The notes beneath the pieces were generated by a model. It had not been told where the DNA came from, ran no database searches, and saw nothing but the letters and a program-made list of their open reading frames with translations. This document shows, one piece after another, positions 1-10,368 of a stretch of DNA of 64,000 bases. Source of the DNA: Rhodospirillaceae bacterium (GTDB taxonomy: Bacteria > Pseudomonadota > Alphaproteobacteria > Thalassobaculales > Thalassobaculaceae); the NCBI GenBank assembly GCA_018401495.1, contig JAGYJX010000039.1, forward strand, positions 52,075-116,074, written 5' to 3'. The translations under genes were made by a program, and so were the position numbers. Within the stretch, counting starts at the first letter, position 1; each line of letters starts with the position of its first letter.

Positions 1-544
1 GGTCGACCGCAACGGTCCGTGAGGCGCGGACCAACTTGGCGACCGCCATCGCCAGGATCCCCGATCCGCAACCGAGATCGAGAACCCGCGCCGGGCGGTG
101 GCGGCGGATCTCGTCCTGCAAGGCCCGCAGGCAGAGCGCGGTGGTGGCGTGACTGCCGGACCCGAAGGCCCGGGCCGCGTCGACGATCAGCTCCACCGCA
201 CCGGCGGGCCGGGGTTCGGTCACGTGACTGCCGCGCACCCACACCCGGCCTTCGCGGATCGGCGGGAACGACTGCCGGTTCAGGGTCAGCCAGTCGACGT
301 CGGGCAGCGGCTCGATCACCGTGTCGGGCGGCGGCGTTCCAACGGTGGCTGCCGCCAGCGCCAGTGCCATCAGCACCGGGCCGCGCTCCGGCTCGCCCTC
401 GCTCAACCCTTCGATCGACCAGGAACCGCCCGGGGAATCCTCCATGGCGGTCAAGGCGCTCACATACGGCTCCAGCGCCGCCGACAGCGCGTCGGCCGCA
501 CGCCCGGGCACCGTCATCGCGATCCGCCAGAGCGGCATCCCCAT
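1..544 (-). CDS. prmA: Ribosomal protein L11 methyltransferase, partial
   Basis: S-adenosylmethionine-dependent enzyme that methylates ribosomal protein L11. Only about 180 N-terminal residues are present because the gene runs off the left edge. Reading the minus strand from ATG 544 (a second in-frame ATG is at 538) gives a protein starting MGMPLWRIA. It carries FGSGSHATT, the family's substrate-side motif, and DLGCGSGILAMA, the AdoMet-binding motif I. The gene starts 26 bases after the uvrD stop, so the two are probably one transcript. No frame disruption is seen in the visible part. Function is assigned from these motifs (family knowledge). Confidence 0.85.
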   Translation of the reverse strand, partial: MGMPLWRIAMTVPGRAADALSAALEPYVSALTAMEDSPGGSWSIEGLSEGEPERGPVLMALALAAATVGTPPPDTVIEPLPDVDWLTLNRQSFPPIREGRVWVRGSHVTEPRPAGAVELIVDAARAFGSGSHATTALCLRALQDEIRRHRPARVLDLGCGSGILAMAVAKLVRASRTVAVD

Positions 545-570
545 CCCTTGGCTCCCTGCTGGCACTGCGT

Positions 571-2980
571 TCAGCCCGACGAGACGAAGGTCTCGACCAC
601 TTTCTTGACGCCGGCATGGTCGAAACCGATTTCCAGCTTGTCGCCGTCGACTCCCTGAACCGTCCCCATGCCGAATTTCTGGTGGAACACCCGGTCGCCG
701 ACGGCGAAGCGCGCCGGCTTCGAGCGATCGACGGTGTAACCCTCGGCGTCGATGGTCGGCGGCCGACTGCGGATCGTGCCGCCGCCGCGCCGCAGATAGC
801 CAGGCCCACGGCCGGCGACGCCGCCCGCGGCATCCCAGCGGCTGGAGCGCGCGGCGCCAAAGCCCGCCGAGCCTTCGTCGCGGTCGGCAGCCGCCAGCCC
901 GTCGCGACGGCCACCGCCGTATCCCGAACCGTGGCCACCACCCCCGTACCCGCCGTACCCACCCGTCGATCCGTAAAGCCCCGCCTCCGAGATCGTCTCG
1001 ACGTGCTCGCCCGGCAATTCGGCGACGAAGCGCGAGGGGATCGCGCTCTGCCAGAGGCCGTGGACCCGGCGGTTGGCGGCGAACACGATCTCCACGACCT
1101 TGCGGGCCCGGGTCAGGCCGACATAGGCCAGCCGCCGCTCCTCCTCGAGGCCGGCGGCGCCGCTCTCGTCCAGGGCGCGCTGGTTCGGGAACAGGCCCTC
1201 TTCCCAGCCCGGCAGGAACACCACGTCGAACTCCAGGCCCTTGGCGCCGTGCAGCGTCATCAGGCTGACCTTGGCCTCGTTCGGGTCGTCGGCGTTCTCC
1301 ATCACCAGGCTGATATGCTCCAGGAAGCCGGCGAGCGTCTCGTACTCCTCGAGCGCGGTGACCAGTTCCTTGAGGTTCTCCAGCCGACCGGCCGCCTCGG
1401 GCGAGCGGTCCTTCTGCAGGGCCTCGGTGTAGCCCGACTCGTCGAGCACCATGCGGGCCAGGTCCGGCAGCGCCTCGACGCGGGCGGCCTCGCGCCAACG
1501 CCCGAACGCCTCCATCAGCGCCCGCAGGTTGCGGCGCGCCGCCGACGGCAGTTCGTCGGTCTGCACCAGTTGGTCGACCGCCCGGGTCAGCGACAGCCCC
1601 TGGGCGCGGGCGTAGCCGTGAACCGAGCGCAGCGTGGTGTCGCCGATGCCGCGGCGCGGAACGTTGGCGATCCGCTCGAACGCCAGGTCATCGTCGCTCT
1701 GGTGGATGACCCGCAGATAGGCCACCGCGTCGCGGACCTCCTTGCGCTCGTAGAACCGCGCGCCGCCGACCACCCGGTACGGTACGCCGAGGGTGATCAG
1801 CCGCTCCTCGAACTCGCGGGTCTGGAAGCCGGCGCGCACCAGCACCGCCATCTCCGACAAGGGCACACCGCGACGCTGGTGGTCCTCGATCCGGTCGCAG
1901 ACGACCCGCGCCTCTTCCTCGCCGTCCCAGACGCCGCGCACCACGACCTTGTCGCCGTGGTCGCCTTCGGTCCACAGCGTCTTGCCGAGGCGCCCTTCGT
2001 TGTTGGCGATCACCCGCGAGGCGGCGGCCAGGATGCGCGAGGTCGAGCGGTAGTTCTGCTCCAGCCGGACGACCACCGCGCCCGGGAAGTCGGTCTCGAA
2101 CTTCAGGATGTTGCCGACCTCGGCGCCGCGCCAGCCGTAGATCGACTGGTCGTCGTCGCCGACGCAGCAGATGTTCTTGTGGGCCTGCGCCAGCAGCCGC
2201 AGCCAGAGATACTGGGAGACGTTGGTGTCCTGGTACTCGTCGACCAGCAGGTAGCGGAAGCGCTCCTGATAGTCCTTGAGGATTTCCGGGCGGGTCTGGA
2301 ACAGCGTCAGGTTGTGCATCAGGAGGTCGCCGAAATCGGCGGCGTTCTGGGTGATCAGCCGCTCCTGGTACTGCCGGTAGATCTCCTGCAGCCGGCCGCC
2401 GGCGAGGTCGCCCGCCTCGGCCGTGCCGATCTTCTCCGGGCCCAGGCCGCGGTCCTTCCAGCGCTGGATCACGCCCATGACCACCCGCGCCGGCCAGCGC
2501 TTGTCGTCGACGTTCTCGGCCTGCAGAACCTGCTTGAGCAGGCGGATCTGGTCGTCGGCGTCGAGGATGGTGAAGTTCGACCGAAGCCCGACCACCTCGG
2601 CGTGGCGGCGCAGGATGCGGGCGGCGAGGGCGTGGAAGGTGCCGAGCCAGAGCTGCTCGGCGGCCGGGCCGACGATGCGGGCCACCCGCTCCTTCATCTC
2701 GCGCGCCGCCTTGTTGGTGAAGGTGACGGCGAGCACGTTCCACGGCCGCGCCTTGCCGAGCGCCAGCAAATGCGCCAACCGGGTGGTCAGCACCCGGGTC
2801 TTGCCGGTACCGGCGCCGGCCAGCACCAGCACCGGCCCGTCGAGCGCCTCGACGGCGGCGCGCTGCGCCGGGTTCAGGCCGGCGAGATAGCTGTCCGGGC
2901 GCGGCGCGCGCACCGCCGGCATCGCCGGCAGCGCCGCCGGGGTCCTGGGGGCCGGAACGGGACGAGAACAGATCGGTCAT
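571..2980 (-). CDS. uvrD: UvrD/PcrA-type DNA helicase, frameshift near start
   Basis: Superfamily 1A 3'-5' DNA helicase used in repair and replication-fork clearance. All helicase motifs are visible: AGAGTGKT (Walker A), TFTNKAAREMKER (Ia), VDEYQDTN (II), GDDDQSIYGWRGA (III), LEQNYRS (IV), TLHGAKGLEFD (V) and LAYVGLTRARK (VI). A C-terminal tudor-like segment begins FAVGDRVFHQKFG. The frame that is open from 2922 lacks the usual alphaproteobacterial MTDLF opening. That opening is present at 2980 in another frame and joins the helicase if one base is shifted in the GC-rich run at about 2925-2960, so 2980 is taken as the start. An odd Gly/Tyr-rich linker lies at about 905-981. Followed by prmA. 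Confidence 0.9.
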
Positions 2981-3277
2981 GACCACCCGCATATAGCACG
3001 GGTGCCGCAGCGTCCCAGGGGCAAAATGGGGTCGGGAGGGTCCGGGCGGAACCGGTCTTGCCGTCGGCGGCGATGCGGCGTTGAATTCGCCGGCGGGTGG
3101 GCCGCGGCGGGCTAGGGAGCGGTCATCCAGTCCGTCCCGAGCCTGACCGCGCCGCTTGGTCCACCTGCCAAGAGAAGACGACAAGATTCCGTGGGCTGCC
3201 CCAGTCGACCGCCCGGCAGGTTGCCAGGCCAGGTTGACTCCGGGCAGCCCCTTCGAGAGCGTTCGAAGGGAAACAGC

Positions 3278-4199
3278 ATGCACCGCATCATCGACATGGA
3301 GATCGAGGCCCCGCTGTCCGAGGCGGCCCCTGCGCGCCCAGGGAGATCAGGCAAGGGCCGCCCCGGCACCCCGACGGGAGGGCCGCTAGACCGACCCGGG
3401 GCTACGGCTTCGCCAACTACCGCACCGTCTTCGGCGGCGGCTCGACCGGGTCCGCGGCCAAGGGCTTCGCGCCGGACAGAGCGCGACCGGCAGTTCATGG
3501 CGATCGTCGCCGACATGGACCGGGCGGGCATCGAATACGGCTTCCTGTGCAACATGCTGAACAGCGAGATCGGCGAAATCCACCGCAAGCATCCCGGCCG
3601 CTTCCGGATGTTCGCCCTGATCGACCCGATGGACGGCATGCGCGGGGTGCGCGAGGCTCGAGCGGCTGGTGCGCGAGGACGGCGCCAACGGCTTCCGCGT
3701 GACCTCGCTGAGCAACGGGCTGCCGGCCAGCGACCGGCGTTACTACCCGCTCTACGCCAAGTGCGTCGAGGCTGGACCTGCCGGTGAAGATCTACAGCTC
3801 CATGAACTACGCCAACGACCGGCCCTACGACCTCGGCCATCCGCGCCACCTCGACCGAGGTCGCCATCGACTTCCCGGAGCTGCGGATCTGCGCCAGCCT
3901 CGGCGGCTGGCCGTGGGTCCCGGACATGGTCGGCCTGCTCGCCCGTCACCCGAACCTGTGGTGCGACACCTCGGCCCACCGGCCGCGCTATTTCGCCCAG
4001 CCGGGGCCGGCCTGGGAGATGTTCATGCAGTTCGGCAACAGCCGCCTGCAGGACAAGATCATGATCGGGATGTCGCGCTACCTGTTCAGGCTGCCCCTAC
4101 GAGGAGCTGATCGCGGAGTACCGCCGGCTGCCGCTCAAGGAGAAGGTCCTGGAGAAGTGGTTCTACCACAACGCCAGGCGATTCTTCGAAGGCGCCTGA
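3278..4199 (+). pseudogene. Amidohydrolase (TIM-barrel metal-dependent hydrolase), multiply frameshifted
   Basis: Member of the amidohydrolase-2 group, which hydrolyse or decarboxylate cyclic and carboxylated substrates. The start ATG 3278 follows a GAAGGG ribosome-binding site and opens with IDMEIEAPLSE. Family-like blocks are then scattered over all three forward frames: DMDRAGIEYGFLCNML, RKHPGRFRMFALIDPMDGM, PDMVGLLARHPNLWCDTSA and the terminal WFYHNARRFFEGA. At least five single-base shifts are needed to join them (about 3390, 3475, 3655, 3775 and 4090), with no stop codons inside the joined frame. That pattern fits consensus indels as well as decay. The stop lies one base before the next ATG, so it is probably an operon with the acyl-CoA synthetase-like gene. 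Substrate unknown. Confidence 0.7.
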
Positions 4200-4200
4200 C

Positions 4201-6365
4201 ATGACCAGGGATGTCTCGTCTCTCATCCGGCCGGCGGCGATCGCCGTCATCGGCGCCTCCGCCACGAAAGCGGGCGCAGGGCAACGCCGTCATCGACAAC
4301 CTGCTGGGCCGGAACTGTGCGAGCCGGATCATCCCGGTGCACCGCAGCGCCGACACGATCCAGGGCCAGGCGACCGTCGCGTCCATCGAGGACCTGCCCG
4401 ACGACGTCGACCTCGCGGTCGCCTCGGTCCCGGCCGGTGCCGCCGCCGCGACGGCGCGGGCGCTGGAGGGGCGCGGCGTGCGGTCGGCGATCTTCTTCGC
4501 CTCGCGCTTCGCGCCAGCCGACGAGGCCGCGTTCCGCGCCATCGCCGCCGCCAGCCCCATGGCGATCCAGGGCCCGAACTGCATGGGCCTGATCAACCTC
4601 AACGACGGGCTGTTCCTGTATCCGGCGACGACGTCGAGGCAAGATCCGGCCGGGCCGGGTCGCGTTCATCGCGCAGTCCGGCTCGGCGGCGATCACGCTG
4701 ATGAACTCGGCGGAGTTCGGCATCTCGAAGATCGTCACCGTCGGCAGCGAGTTCCAGCTGACCGCATCCCACTACATGGACTGGCTGGCAACCGACGACG
4801 ACACCGCGGCGGTCGGCGTGGTGCTGGAGGCGATCAGGACCCCGCCGCCTTCGCCCGCGCCGCGCGCCGGATATACGACGCCGGCAAGGCGCTGGGGTGG
4901 TGCTGAAGGTCGGCAACTCCGAGGTCGGCTCGGCCGCCACCCTCGCCCACACCGGCTCGATGACCAGCGACGCCGACACCTACCGGCTGTTCTTCGCGGC
5001 GCACGGCATCGCCACCGTGGAGGACTACGACGAGGTTGAACGCGGCGCTGGAATCCTGTCGCGCACCGGCCACCGGCACGGCACCGGGCGCCTCGCCATC
5101 GTCGGCATCTCGGGCGGGCAGACGGCACTCGCCTGCGACGTCGCCTCGTCCGCCGGCGTGCAGCTCGCGCGCTTCGGCGACGCGCTGGTCGGCCGGCTCC
5201 GCGCGGTCTCCCCGGCATCGCGGCGCAGAACCCGCCTCGACTTCGGCTCGGTGGTGGACGAGTCCGCCCTCACGACATCGCCGGCTCGATCGCGGCGGTG
5301 CTCGCCGACGACGACACCTGGGACGTGCCGGGCGGTGCTGCAGGATTGCCAGGCCGACATGCATCCCGCCGTCGCGGGAATCCCATGCCAAGCCGATCAA
5401 CGCCTACTGCTCGCGCCGCCCTGGCGGCGTCAGAAGCCGATCGTCGCGATCTCGCCGACCTCGGAGCCGATCCACCCCGACATCCGCGCGAAAGTTCGAG
5501 AGCCGCGGCATCCCGATCGTCAGCGGCCTGCGCGAAGGCCTCGTCGGGATCCGGACGATCCACGCGGCCCCGCCTGCCGGCGCACGCCGATGCAGGCGGA
5601 GCCGCCCGCCACACCCGAGGAGATGGCCCGCAAGGCCCGGGCGCTGAGCCTGATCGAGGATCGCCGCGCTGACGCGCGCGGCCGCTCGCAGTTGACCCCG
5701 GCGGCCTGCCTGGAGATCCTGGCCGCCTACGGCTATCCCCGACGGCCGCGTCCGTGGTGGTCGCCGACGCGGCCGAGGCGGCAGAGCGGACCGCCGGGAT
5801 CGGCTTTCCCGCTGGCGGTCAAGGTCGCGTCCAAGGACATCGCCCACCGCTCCGATGTCGGCGGCGTCGTGCTCCGGGGTCACCGACATGGACGGGCTGC
5901 GCGCAGCGATCGCCCGGATCGCCGATGCCAGCAGTCGCGGCGGCGGCCCCCGCGCCGTGATCGACGGCTACGAGCTGCAGCGGCAGGTCCGCGGCGACCT
6001 CGAGGCCGTCCGCCGGCTTTCGTCGCCTCGCCGCCCTTCGGCGTCAAGGTCATGGTGGGCACCGGCGGGCTGCGCTGGTCGAGCTGACCGGCGACCTCGC
6101 CAGCGGGCTCTGGCGCCGCTGACCGTGGCCGACGCGCAGGCGCTGGATCGCCACGACCAAGCTCGGCCGGCGCCTGGACGGCTACCGCAAAACCTGGATC
6201 GCCCGCGCACCGACCCCGCGGCCGCTCGCCGAGCTGGTCGCGAACCTGTCGCTGCTGGCGACGCGACCTCGGCGATCGGATCACCGCCCGCGACCTGAAC
6301 TCCGGGTGATGATCCGCGCCGGCTCCAGCGGGGTGGCCGTGGTGGACGTGCTGATGACGGTGCGG
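4201..6365 (+). pseudogene. NDP-forming acyl-CoA synthetase family protein, multiply frameshifted
   Basis: Relative of ADP-forming acetate/acyl-CoA ligases, which interconvert acyl-CoA plus ADP and acid plus ATP. Domains in order: an N-terminal CoA-binding Rossmann domain (VSSLIRPAAIAVIGAS), succinyl-CoA-ligase-like domains (VAFIAQSGSAAITLMNSAEF; then LAHTGSM, whose His matches the family's phospho-histidine site) and a C-terminal ATP-grasp domain (LAVKVASKDIAHRSDVGGVV; FVASPPFGVKVMVGTGG). About ten single-base shifts break the gene, but the peptide keeps family character when frames are switched, so sequencing error is likely. The end is uncertain: the last recognisable peptide is VAVVDVLMTV at about 6363. 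It lies one base after the amidohydrolase stop. Confidence 0.7.
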
Positions 6366-6480
6366 TGGAGAGGGGGCGTACCGCCAGCTGGTGGGCGGGG
6401 GGCGAGCCATGGCGGCTCCGGAAGGGCCTCGGGCGGAGTCTTCGCAATGCATTCCTGGCGGGTGACGGCCGAGCTGTTCG

Positions 6481-6496
6481 TGTGTATTTTTACACA
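6481..6496. promoter_or_regulatory. Perfect inverted repeat upstream of hicA, candidate HicB operator
   Basis: TGTGTA, four T, TACACA: a perfect 6-base dyad two bases upstream of the proposed hicA GTG start. It stands out as an AT-rich patch in GC-rich surroundings. HicB antitoxins bind short palindromes in their own promoter through the C-terminal DNA-binding domain, so an autoregulatory operator is the natural reading (inference). Confidence 0.45.
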
Positions 6497-6497
6497 T

Positions 6498-6689
6498 GTG
6501 GATAGCCGCGCGATCATACGGGCCATCGAGGCGGATGGATGGAAGCACCGGCGGACCACCGGGAGTCACTGGCACTTCAAGCACCCGACCAAGCCTGGGC
6601 TGGTGACGGTGCCGCATCCCAAACGGGATTTGCCGACAGGCACGGTAAGAGCCATCGAGCGGCAAAGCGGCGTGCGACTTCTGAGGTGA
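6498..6689 (+). CDS. hicA: HicA mRNA interferase toxin
   Basis: Toxin of a type II HicAB module, an RNA-binding-fold ribonuclease that cleaves mRNA. The 63-residue protein has the usual HicA length. It contains GSHWHFKHP, with the catalytic His at residue 24, then the conserved VTVPHPKRDLPTGTVRAI. The start is taken as GTG 6498 because family proteins begin xDSRxxIRxLEADGW. The open frame upstream of that is the tail of the synthetase-like gene and not part of HicA. The gap to hicB is four bases, so they are co-translated. Intact, unlike most neighbours. Confidence 0.88.
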   Translation: MDSRAIIRAIEADGWKHRRTTGSHWHFKHPTKPGLVTVPHPKRDLPTGTVRAIERQSGVRLLR

Positions 6690-6693
6690 AACG

Positions 6694-7077
6694 ATGACGT
6701 CCTTTGTCGCCTATCTCCGTAAGGAACCGGGAAGCGACCACGGGGTGGAGTTCCCGGACGTTCCCGGCTGCGTCACCGCGGGCCGCACCCTGGACGAAGC
6801 CCGGGCCATGGCAGCCGAGGCACTGGCGGGGCATCTCGCCATGCTGGAAGCCGAAGGCGAGCCGGTGCCGGCTCCCTCGACATTGGAAGACCTGAAGGAC
6901 GATCCGAACCGCGGCGATGCGATCCTGGTCCTCGTCGACCTGCCGCCGGACTTCCTCAAGGCGGAACGCGTCAACGTGATGATCCCGCGCCACCTGTTGG
7001 GGCGGATCGACGCGGCCAGCGGAGGCAACCGCTCTGCGTTTCCTCGTGGAGGCCGCCGAGCAGAGCTCGCTGGATAG
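6694..7077 (+). CDS. hicB: HicB antitoxin, frameshift near C-terminus
   Basis: Antitoxin partner of HicA. The N-terminal HicB fold is clear (FVAYLRKEPGSDHGVEFPDV, then PGCVTAGRTLDEARAMAAEAL), followed by a ribbon-helix-helix-like DNA-binding tail starting ERVNVMIPRHLLGRIDAA. After NRSAF the frame reads PRGGRRAELAG to a stop at 7077. Dropping one T at about 7040 instead gives NRSAFLVEAAEQ, which is the expected RHH helix, so a one-base insertion is likely and the true stop lies a little further on. The RHH tail is what would bind the hicAB promoter. Confidence 0.82.
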   Translation: MTSFVAYLRKEPGSDHGVEFPDVPGCVTAGRTLDEARAMAAEALAGHLAMLEAEGEPVPAPSTLEDLKDDPNRGDAILVLVDLPPDFLKAERVNVMIPRHLLGRIDAASGGNRSAFPRGGRRAELAG

Positions 7078-7110
7078 GCCGAGCCCACGGCGTGAAGAGC
7101 GACCGCCCCG

Positions 7111-7936
7111 TCACGCCCACCCCCACCACGCCCGCACCGCACGTCCCATCACCCGCTCCAGATCGTCGCCCGCGCAGCCACGGCAGCTCCTCGGTGAACG
7201 TCGTCACGCACTGCCGCCACGGGCACGGCATCTTGGAGATGTCGCTGCCCCAGAACATCCGGTCGGGGCCGAAGGCGTCGAACACCTGCCGCACGTAGTC
7301 CTGCATCGCCGGGAACGGGTAGGCCTCGGCGGAATAGCCCGGCACGCCGGTCGCCTTCACCGCGACGTTCGGCAGCCGGGCGAGAGCCAGCAGTTCTGGC
7401 ATGTGGGTCATCGCGGCGGCGTCCTTGAGCGTGGTGTTGCCGCCCCTGCCACCCAGGTGGTCGATGGTCAGCCGCAGGCCGGGGATGCCGGGCGGCGACC
7501 GCGCCCAGCGCCGCGAGGGAGCCGGTCGCCAGCGTCCGTGACCGGAAGGCCGAAGCGCTCGGCGGCGGCCCAGAACCAGTCCAGTTCGCCCGCGTACAGG
7601 CGGCGGCGGTCCTCGCCCTCCAGAAGCATGCAGCGCAGGCCGAGCATGCCGGGACGGTCGCGCCAGCCCTCCATGGCCGCCAGGCTCGCCTCCGGCCGGC
7701 CGAGGTCGACGGCGCCGATGATGGCGAAGCGGCCGGGATATGCGCGGACGGCGTCGGTCGCCAGATCGGTCGAGCCCGGGTCCCAGGACGGCGGGTGGAT
7801 CACCGCGGCGTCGACTCCGGCCGCGTCCATCATCGCCACCGCCTCCGGCGGCGCCGAACGACGTCACCTGCCAGTGCGCCGCGTTGCTTGGCAGCCCGGT
7901 CCCCCAGATGTGGATCTGCGCGTCGACGATCTGCAT
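7111..7936 (-). pseudogene. Amidohydrolase family protein, frameshifted
   Basis: TIM-barrel metal-dependent hydrolase of the amidohydrolase-2 / ACMSD-like group. ATG 7936 follows an AAGGAGGGA ribosome-binding site and opens MQIVDAQIHIWG, in which DAQIH is the metal-binding HxH-like strand of this branch. Further blocks: MMDAAGVDAAVIHPPSWDPG, FAIIGAVDLGRPEASLA, LRLTIDHLGGRGGNT (barrel His) and FGPDRMFWGSDISKMPCPW (late Asp). Joining them needs shifts at about 7855, 7510-7560 and 7165. With the last one corrected the protein ends ERVMGRAVRAWWGWA at a stop at 7111. It is a different protein from the amidohydrolase at 3.3 kb. Substrate unknown. Confidence 0.72.
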
Positions 7937-7967
7937 GGTCCCTCCTTCGCCTGAAAGTTCCCGCCGC

Positions 7968-9757
7968 CTACGGCGTCTCGCCGTGCTCCTCGGCGCGCAG
8001 GTTCACCAGGGCCGTGTTGTAGGCGCGCATGACGTCGCGCTCCGTGCAGGCAGCCCACCAGCCGGGTACCGTCGACGTCGTCGACCACGCCCAGCAGACC
8101 CCTCGTCGACCTCGGCGAAGCGGCGGATCGCCATCTGTAGGTCGTCGGACGCCGGCGAGCACCGGCGGCGACCGCCGCGCCAGGTTCTCGGCGCACAGCT
8201 CGCGGTCATGGCTGACGTCGAACGCCACCTCGCCGAGGTCGGCGAGGGTGATGGTGCCGACCAGCCGGTCGTCGACGTCGACCACGAACAGCTCGTTCAG
8301 CGGCGCGTGGCGCAGCCGGTCGCGCAGGCGGTCGAGGGTGGCTTCCGGCGACACCGTGACGTGGTCCCGGCGCATCAGGTCGCGCACCTTCAGGCTGCGC
8401 AGCGCCGCCATGTCGTGGCCGCCCTGCAGGTCGAGGCCGCGGCGCTTAAGCTGGTCGGCGAAGAAGCGAGGGGCCGTGCCAGGTCCGGGTGATCAGCGAG
8501 GCGATGACCACCGCCACCATCACCGGCGATGGTCAGCCGGTAGTCGTTGGTCAGCTCGAAGATCATCAGGATGGTGGAGATCGGCGCCCCAGCACCGCGC
8601 CCGCGACGGCACCCATGCCGATCATCGTGTAGGCGCCGATGCCCCGATGAAAGCTCCGGAAAGGGATAACCCGCGACGATGCCGAAGGCACCGCCGACCA
8701 TGGCGCCGATGAACAGCGACGGCGAGAACACGCCGCCGCCGAAGCCGGCGCCGAGGCAGAGCGCCGTCAGCACGATCTTCAGCACCGCGAGCGTGACCAG
8801 CATCTGGAAGCCGTACTGCTCCTTCAGCGCGAGGTCGGTCGCCTCGTAGCCGACGCCCATGATCTCCGGGATACCAGAGCGCGATGATGCCGACGACCAG
8901 CGCCCGGCCGCCATCGGGTGCAGCCAGCGCGGTCCCGGCAGCCGGGCCGGTGTCGCGCTCGACCAGGGTGGTGATGCGCATCAGCGCGATCGCCGCCACC
9001 GCGCAGGCGACGCCGAGCAGCGCGAAGGCCGGGAACTGCAGGAACGACACGATCTCGGTGTGGCCGATACGGAACGCCGGGAAGTCGCCGAACCACATGC
9101 GCGAGACGATGGTGCCGGTCACCGAGGCGATGACGATCGGTGCGAAAGCCGACAGCGCGTAATGCCCGATCACCACCTCCAGCGCGAAGAACACCCCGGC
9201 GATCGGGGCGTTGAACGACGCCGCCACCGCGCTGGCGTGACGCCCGCAGCCGAGCAGGTGCGGGATTGCGAGCGGGTCAGATGCAGCGGCCGGCCGATGA
9301 AGCTGGCCAGTGCCGCGCCCGAGATGCACCGCCGGGCCCTCGCGGCCGACCGACGCGCCGGCGCCGATCGACACCGCGCTGATCGCCGCCGCCCCGGCCG
9401 CCTGCCGCACCGACATCCGCCCGGCCTGCAGGGCAGCTCGCCTCGATCACGATGGCCTGACCCCTGCGGCCGGCCGCCCGGCATGAACCAGCGAGCGATC
9501 ACGCCGACCAGCAGGCCACCGACCACCGGTGCCAGCATCACCCGCCACCACTCGGTCTGGCGGGCACCGCTGGCGAGCAGTTCGTGGCTGAACCCGAAGA
9601 ACAGCCATTGCAGCCCGCCGATGGCCTCGCGGAACGCCACCGCTCCGGCCGCCGCCGCGACACCGACCACCAGTGCCGCCACGCTGGTGAGCAGCTGGTC
9701 GTCGCGCAGCAGCCGCTTCAGCCCCATCACCGGGCGCGCGACGAACGACTTGAACAT
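7968..9757 (-). pseudogene. CLC-family chloride channel/transporter with C-terminal CBS pair, frameshifted
   Basis: Membrane chloride channel or Cl-/H+ exchanger. About 596 residues after frame correction. The N-terminal membrane part starts MFKSFVARPVMG. The family filter motifs GREGPAVHLG and GAGFGGGVFSPSLFIGA are present, and RGQAIVIEA replaces the classical GSGIP-type first motif. The C-terminus holds two CBS domains (KVRDLMRRDHVTVSPEATL; the second in pieces), ending AEEHGETP at 7968. At least five one-base shifts lie in the gene (about 9440, 9310, 8880, 8600 and 8090). ClcB-like length and architecture support the call. It is separated from the neighbouring amidohydrolase start by 31 bases. 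Confidence 0.75.
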
Positions 9758-9869
9758 GGTACCGGAAGCCCGCGGACGATTCGAATAAGCCATCTGCAGG
9801 GTAACGGTTCCCGACAGCAGCCGAAAGCGGCCTTGCGGAGCGCGGCCGCGGCGCTCTACCTTGCGCGCC

Positions 9870-10364
9870 ATGAGCATCGAATTGCGGCCGGCCGAAGCCG
9901 GCGACGTCACCCTTCTGCAGGACCTGATCCGCCGGCTGGCCGAGGCGCAGGACGCGGCGGCTACGTCACCTCGACACCGGACGACCTGCTGCGCGACGGC
10001 TTCGGCCCGGTGCCGCGCTTCCACGCCATGCTGGCCGAGCAGGTCGGCGATAGCGGCGAACGCACCGCCATCGGCCTGGCGCTCTACTACTTCACCTACT
10101 CGACGTGGGTCGGGCGCCCCAACCTCTATGTCGAGGACCTGTATCGACGCCGACCAGCGCGGCACCGAGGTCGGCGACGCGCCTGATGGCAGCCCTGGCG
10201 CGCCAGGCGCTGGAGGGATGGCTGCGGCCGCCTGAGCTGGCGGTCAAGACCGACAACCGGGCTCGGGCGTTCTACGAGCGCTCGGGCTCGCGCGAAGGGG
10301 TCCTGGCTGCCCTATGCGGTCGCGGGCGAGGCGCGCTGCTGTCGCCGCAGCGGCGGCGGACTGA
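9870..10364 (+). pseudogene. GNAT-family N-acetyltransferase, frameshifted
   Basis: Acetyl-CoA-dependent N-acetyltransferase, substrate unknown. Starts at ATG 9870 (MSIELRPAEAGDV). Family landmarks: LALYYFTYSTWVGRPNLYVE followed by DLY, the beta-strand-4 pattern of diamine-acetyltransferase-like GNATs. Then comes a damaged acetyl-CoA-binding segment (QRGTEVGDALMAALA) and RARAFYERSG, the usual terminal NxxAxxFYxxxGF motif. At least three one-base shifts (about 9960, 10145 and 10220, plus the C-terminus) break the frame. The inferred stop at 10362-10364 is five bases from the stop of the convergent GGDEF gene, which supports both ends. Confidence 0.65.
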
Positions 10365-10368
10365 CCCT

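Noticed and set aside
19..2982. 987-codon open frame on the plus strand opposite uvrD/prmA
   Set aside because: Same shadow effect; all helicase motifs are on the minus strand.
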